Source: Acidimicrobiaceae bacterium
GTDB lineage: Bacteria; Actinomycetota; Acidimicrobiia; Acidimicrobiales; Ilumatobacteraceae
Assembly (NCBI GenBank): GCA_024641005.1
Contig: JAHEDX010000020.1
Span: forward strand, 1-54,524
Reading direction: 5' to 3'
Length of the DNA stretch: 54,524 bases
Shown here: in pieces, positions 53,720 through 54,524 of the stretch
Numbering within the stretch: position 1 is the stretch's first letter
Layout of the letters: each line of letters begins with the position of its first letter
Notes under the pieces: generated by a model
What the model saw: only the letters and a program-made list of their open reading frames with translations
Database searches by the model: none
Told to the model about the DNA's origin: nothing
Program-made: the position numbers and the translations under genes

Positions 53720-54524
53720 GCGGTGACACTTCTGCGGGCCTGCCTCCCGCTCTGTCTGTCGAGGACCTGCAGCTTGCGTACAAGGTTCGCGGCGTACCGC
53801 GAGCGGTCCTGCGCGGCGTCAGCTTCGAGGTCCGGCCCGGCGAGGCGTACGGACTGGTCGGCGAGTCGGGCTGCGGCAAGTCGACGACGGCGTATGCGGC
53901 GATGAGGTACATGCCGAGCAATGCGGTGATCGAGGGTGGCCGAGTGCTGGCCAGCGGTCAAGACGTGACCCACATGTCGAACGAGGAGCTCCGTGAGTTC
54001 CGGGCGACGCAGGCCTCGATGGTGTACCAGGACCCAGTCCTGTCGATGAACCCCACGCTCAAGATCGGCAAGCAGGTCGCCGAGTGCTTCCGGATCCTGG
54101 GCCAGTCGAAAGACGAGGCGGCCACCAGCGCTCGGGAGGCCCTCCGACGGGTCAGGATCGCCGACCCGGAACGCGTGCTCGACCGATACCCTCACCAGCT
54201 TTCGGGCGGCATGCTGCAGCGCGTCGTCATCGCCATGGCGCTCGCTGGCGACCCCAAGCTTCTCGTGCTCGACGAGCCCACGACCGGCCTCGATGCCACC
54301 GTCGAAGCCGAAGTGCTCGACCTCGTGCGCGATCTGCGGTCCGAGACCAATGCAGCGATCCTGCTGATCGCGCACAACCTGGGTGTGATCCGCACGATGT
54401 GCGATCGGGTCGGCGTCATGTACGCCGGACGCGTCGTCGAGGAGGGCACCGTCGACGAGGTGTTCGACAACCCGAGCCATCCATACACAGTGGGACTGCT
54501 GAACTCGATCCCTCGTCACGGCGT
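53716..54524 (+). CDS. Peptide-type ABC ATP-binding protein (DppD), cut by window end
   Basis: At least 269 residues, running off the window. Walker A GESGCGKSTTAYAAM is near 52-66, the Q-loop is MVYQDPVLSMNPTL, the signature LSGGMLQRVVIAMAL, Walker B LLVLDEPTTGLD, and HPYTVGLLNSIP begins the oligopeptide C-terminal extension. It starts at an ATGA overlap with the permease. A DppF-type partner ATPase is expected beyond the window. Confidence 0.92.
   Translation, partial: MSGDTSAGLPPALSVEDLQLAYKVRGVPRAVLRGVSFEVRPGEAYGLVGESGCGKSTTAYAAMRYMPSNAVIEGGRVLASGQDVTHMSNEELREFRATQASMVYQDPVLSMNPTLKIGKQVAECFRILGQSKDEAATSAREALRRVRIADPERVLDRYPHQLSGGMLQRVVIAMALAGDPKLLVLDEPTTGLDATVEAEVLDLVRDLRSETNAAILLIAHNLGVIRTMCDRVGVMYAGRVVEEGTVDEVFDNPSHPYTVGLLNSIPRHG

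Overview
The window is high-GC DNA with densely packed genes, no RNA genes and no mobile elements. Gene content points to an actinobacterium, most likely of the class Acidimicrobiia (Ilumatobacter-like). The reasons are two coenzyme F420 genes, a menaquinone gene, DUF3499, DUF5719 and Trm112-like proteins, three-repeat secreted beta proteins, many GTG starts and many apparently leaderless transcripts. The taxonomic call is inference; no 16S rRNA is present.

Layout. 1-75: tail of an unidentified gene. 108-1436: MgtC/DUF4010 membrane protein. 1513-12904: an envelope-polysaccharide region with four GT4 glycosyltransferases, a histidine-rich membrane-anchored protein, a mannose-1-phosphate guanylyltransferase-like enzyme, an SDR lacking its catalytic Tyr/Lys, GDP-mannose 4,6-dehydratase, a flippase, and the F420 gene fbiA. 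13124-18470: a giant GT2/membrane glycosyltransferase, DUF5719 protein and thioredoxin-like protein. 18526-20496: ftsH. 20633-26224: DUF3499, CPBP protease, a large GT-C-like membrane protein, phosphomannomutase and Trm112-like protein. 26271-27728: secreted three-repeat protein. 27918-35836: ahcY (sahH), comF, secA, prfB, ftsE, ftsX, a core actinobacterial order. 36058-39497: enoyl-CoA hydratase, a small protein, truncated haemoglobin and an ABC-2 exporter. 39527-43435: TrmH/SpoU methyltransferase, menB, membrane protein, fbiB/cofE and alpha/beta hydrolase. 43467-49815: NERD-like protein, cupredoxin lipoprotein, the phnDCEE transporter and two divergent HAD nucleotidase-like genes. 49967-54524: a peptide/nickel-type ABC importer (SBP, two permeases, an ATPase cut by the window end).

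How it works together. Phosphomannomutase, the nucleotidyltransferase and Gmd could supply GDP-mannose and GDP-4-keto-6-deoxymannose to the glycosyltransferases and flippase. SecA, FtsH, FtsEX and the GT2/DUF5719 module add envelope biogenesis and division functions. The order DUF3499 - manB - Trm112 - sahH - comF - secA resembles the conserved mtrAB/secA neighbourhood of Streptomyces and Mycobacterium, but mtrA-mtrB-lpqB and hpf are absent from the places where they usually sit.

The strongest non-coding signal is a recurrent (T/C)ANNNT hexamer placed about 6-10 nt before start codons with no Shine-Dalgarno, which suggests leaderless transcription and fixes several start codons. Genes such as gmd, ahcY, phnD and the oligopeptide SBP have normal ribosome binding sites instead. 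No gap exceeds 300 bases; the largest are 35837-36057, 12905-13123 and 9865-10066, all described below.
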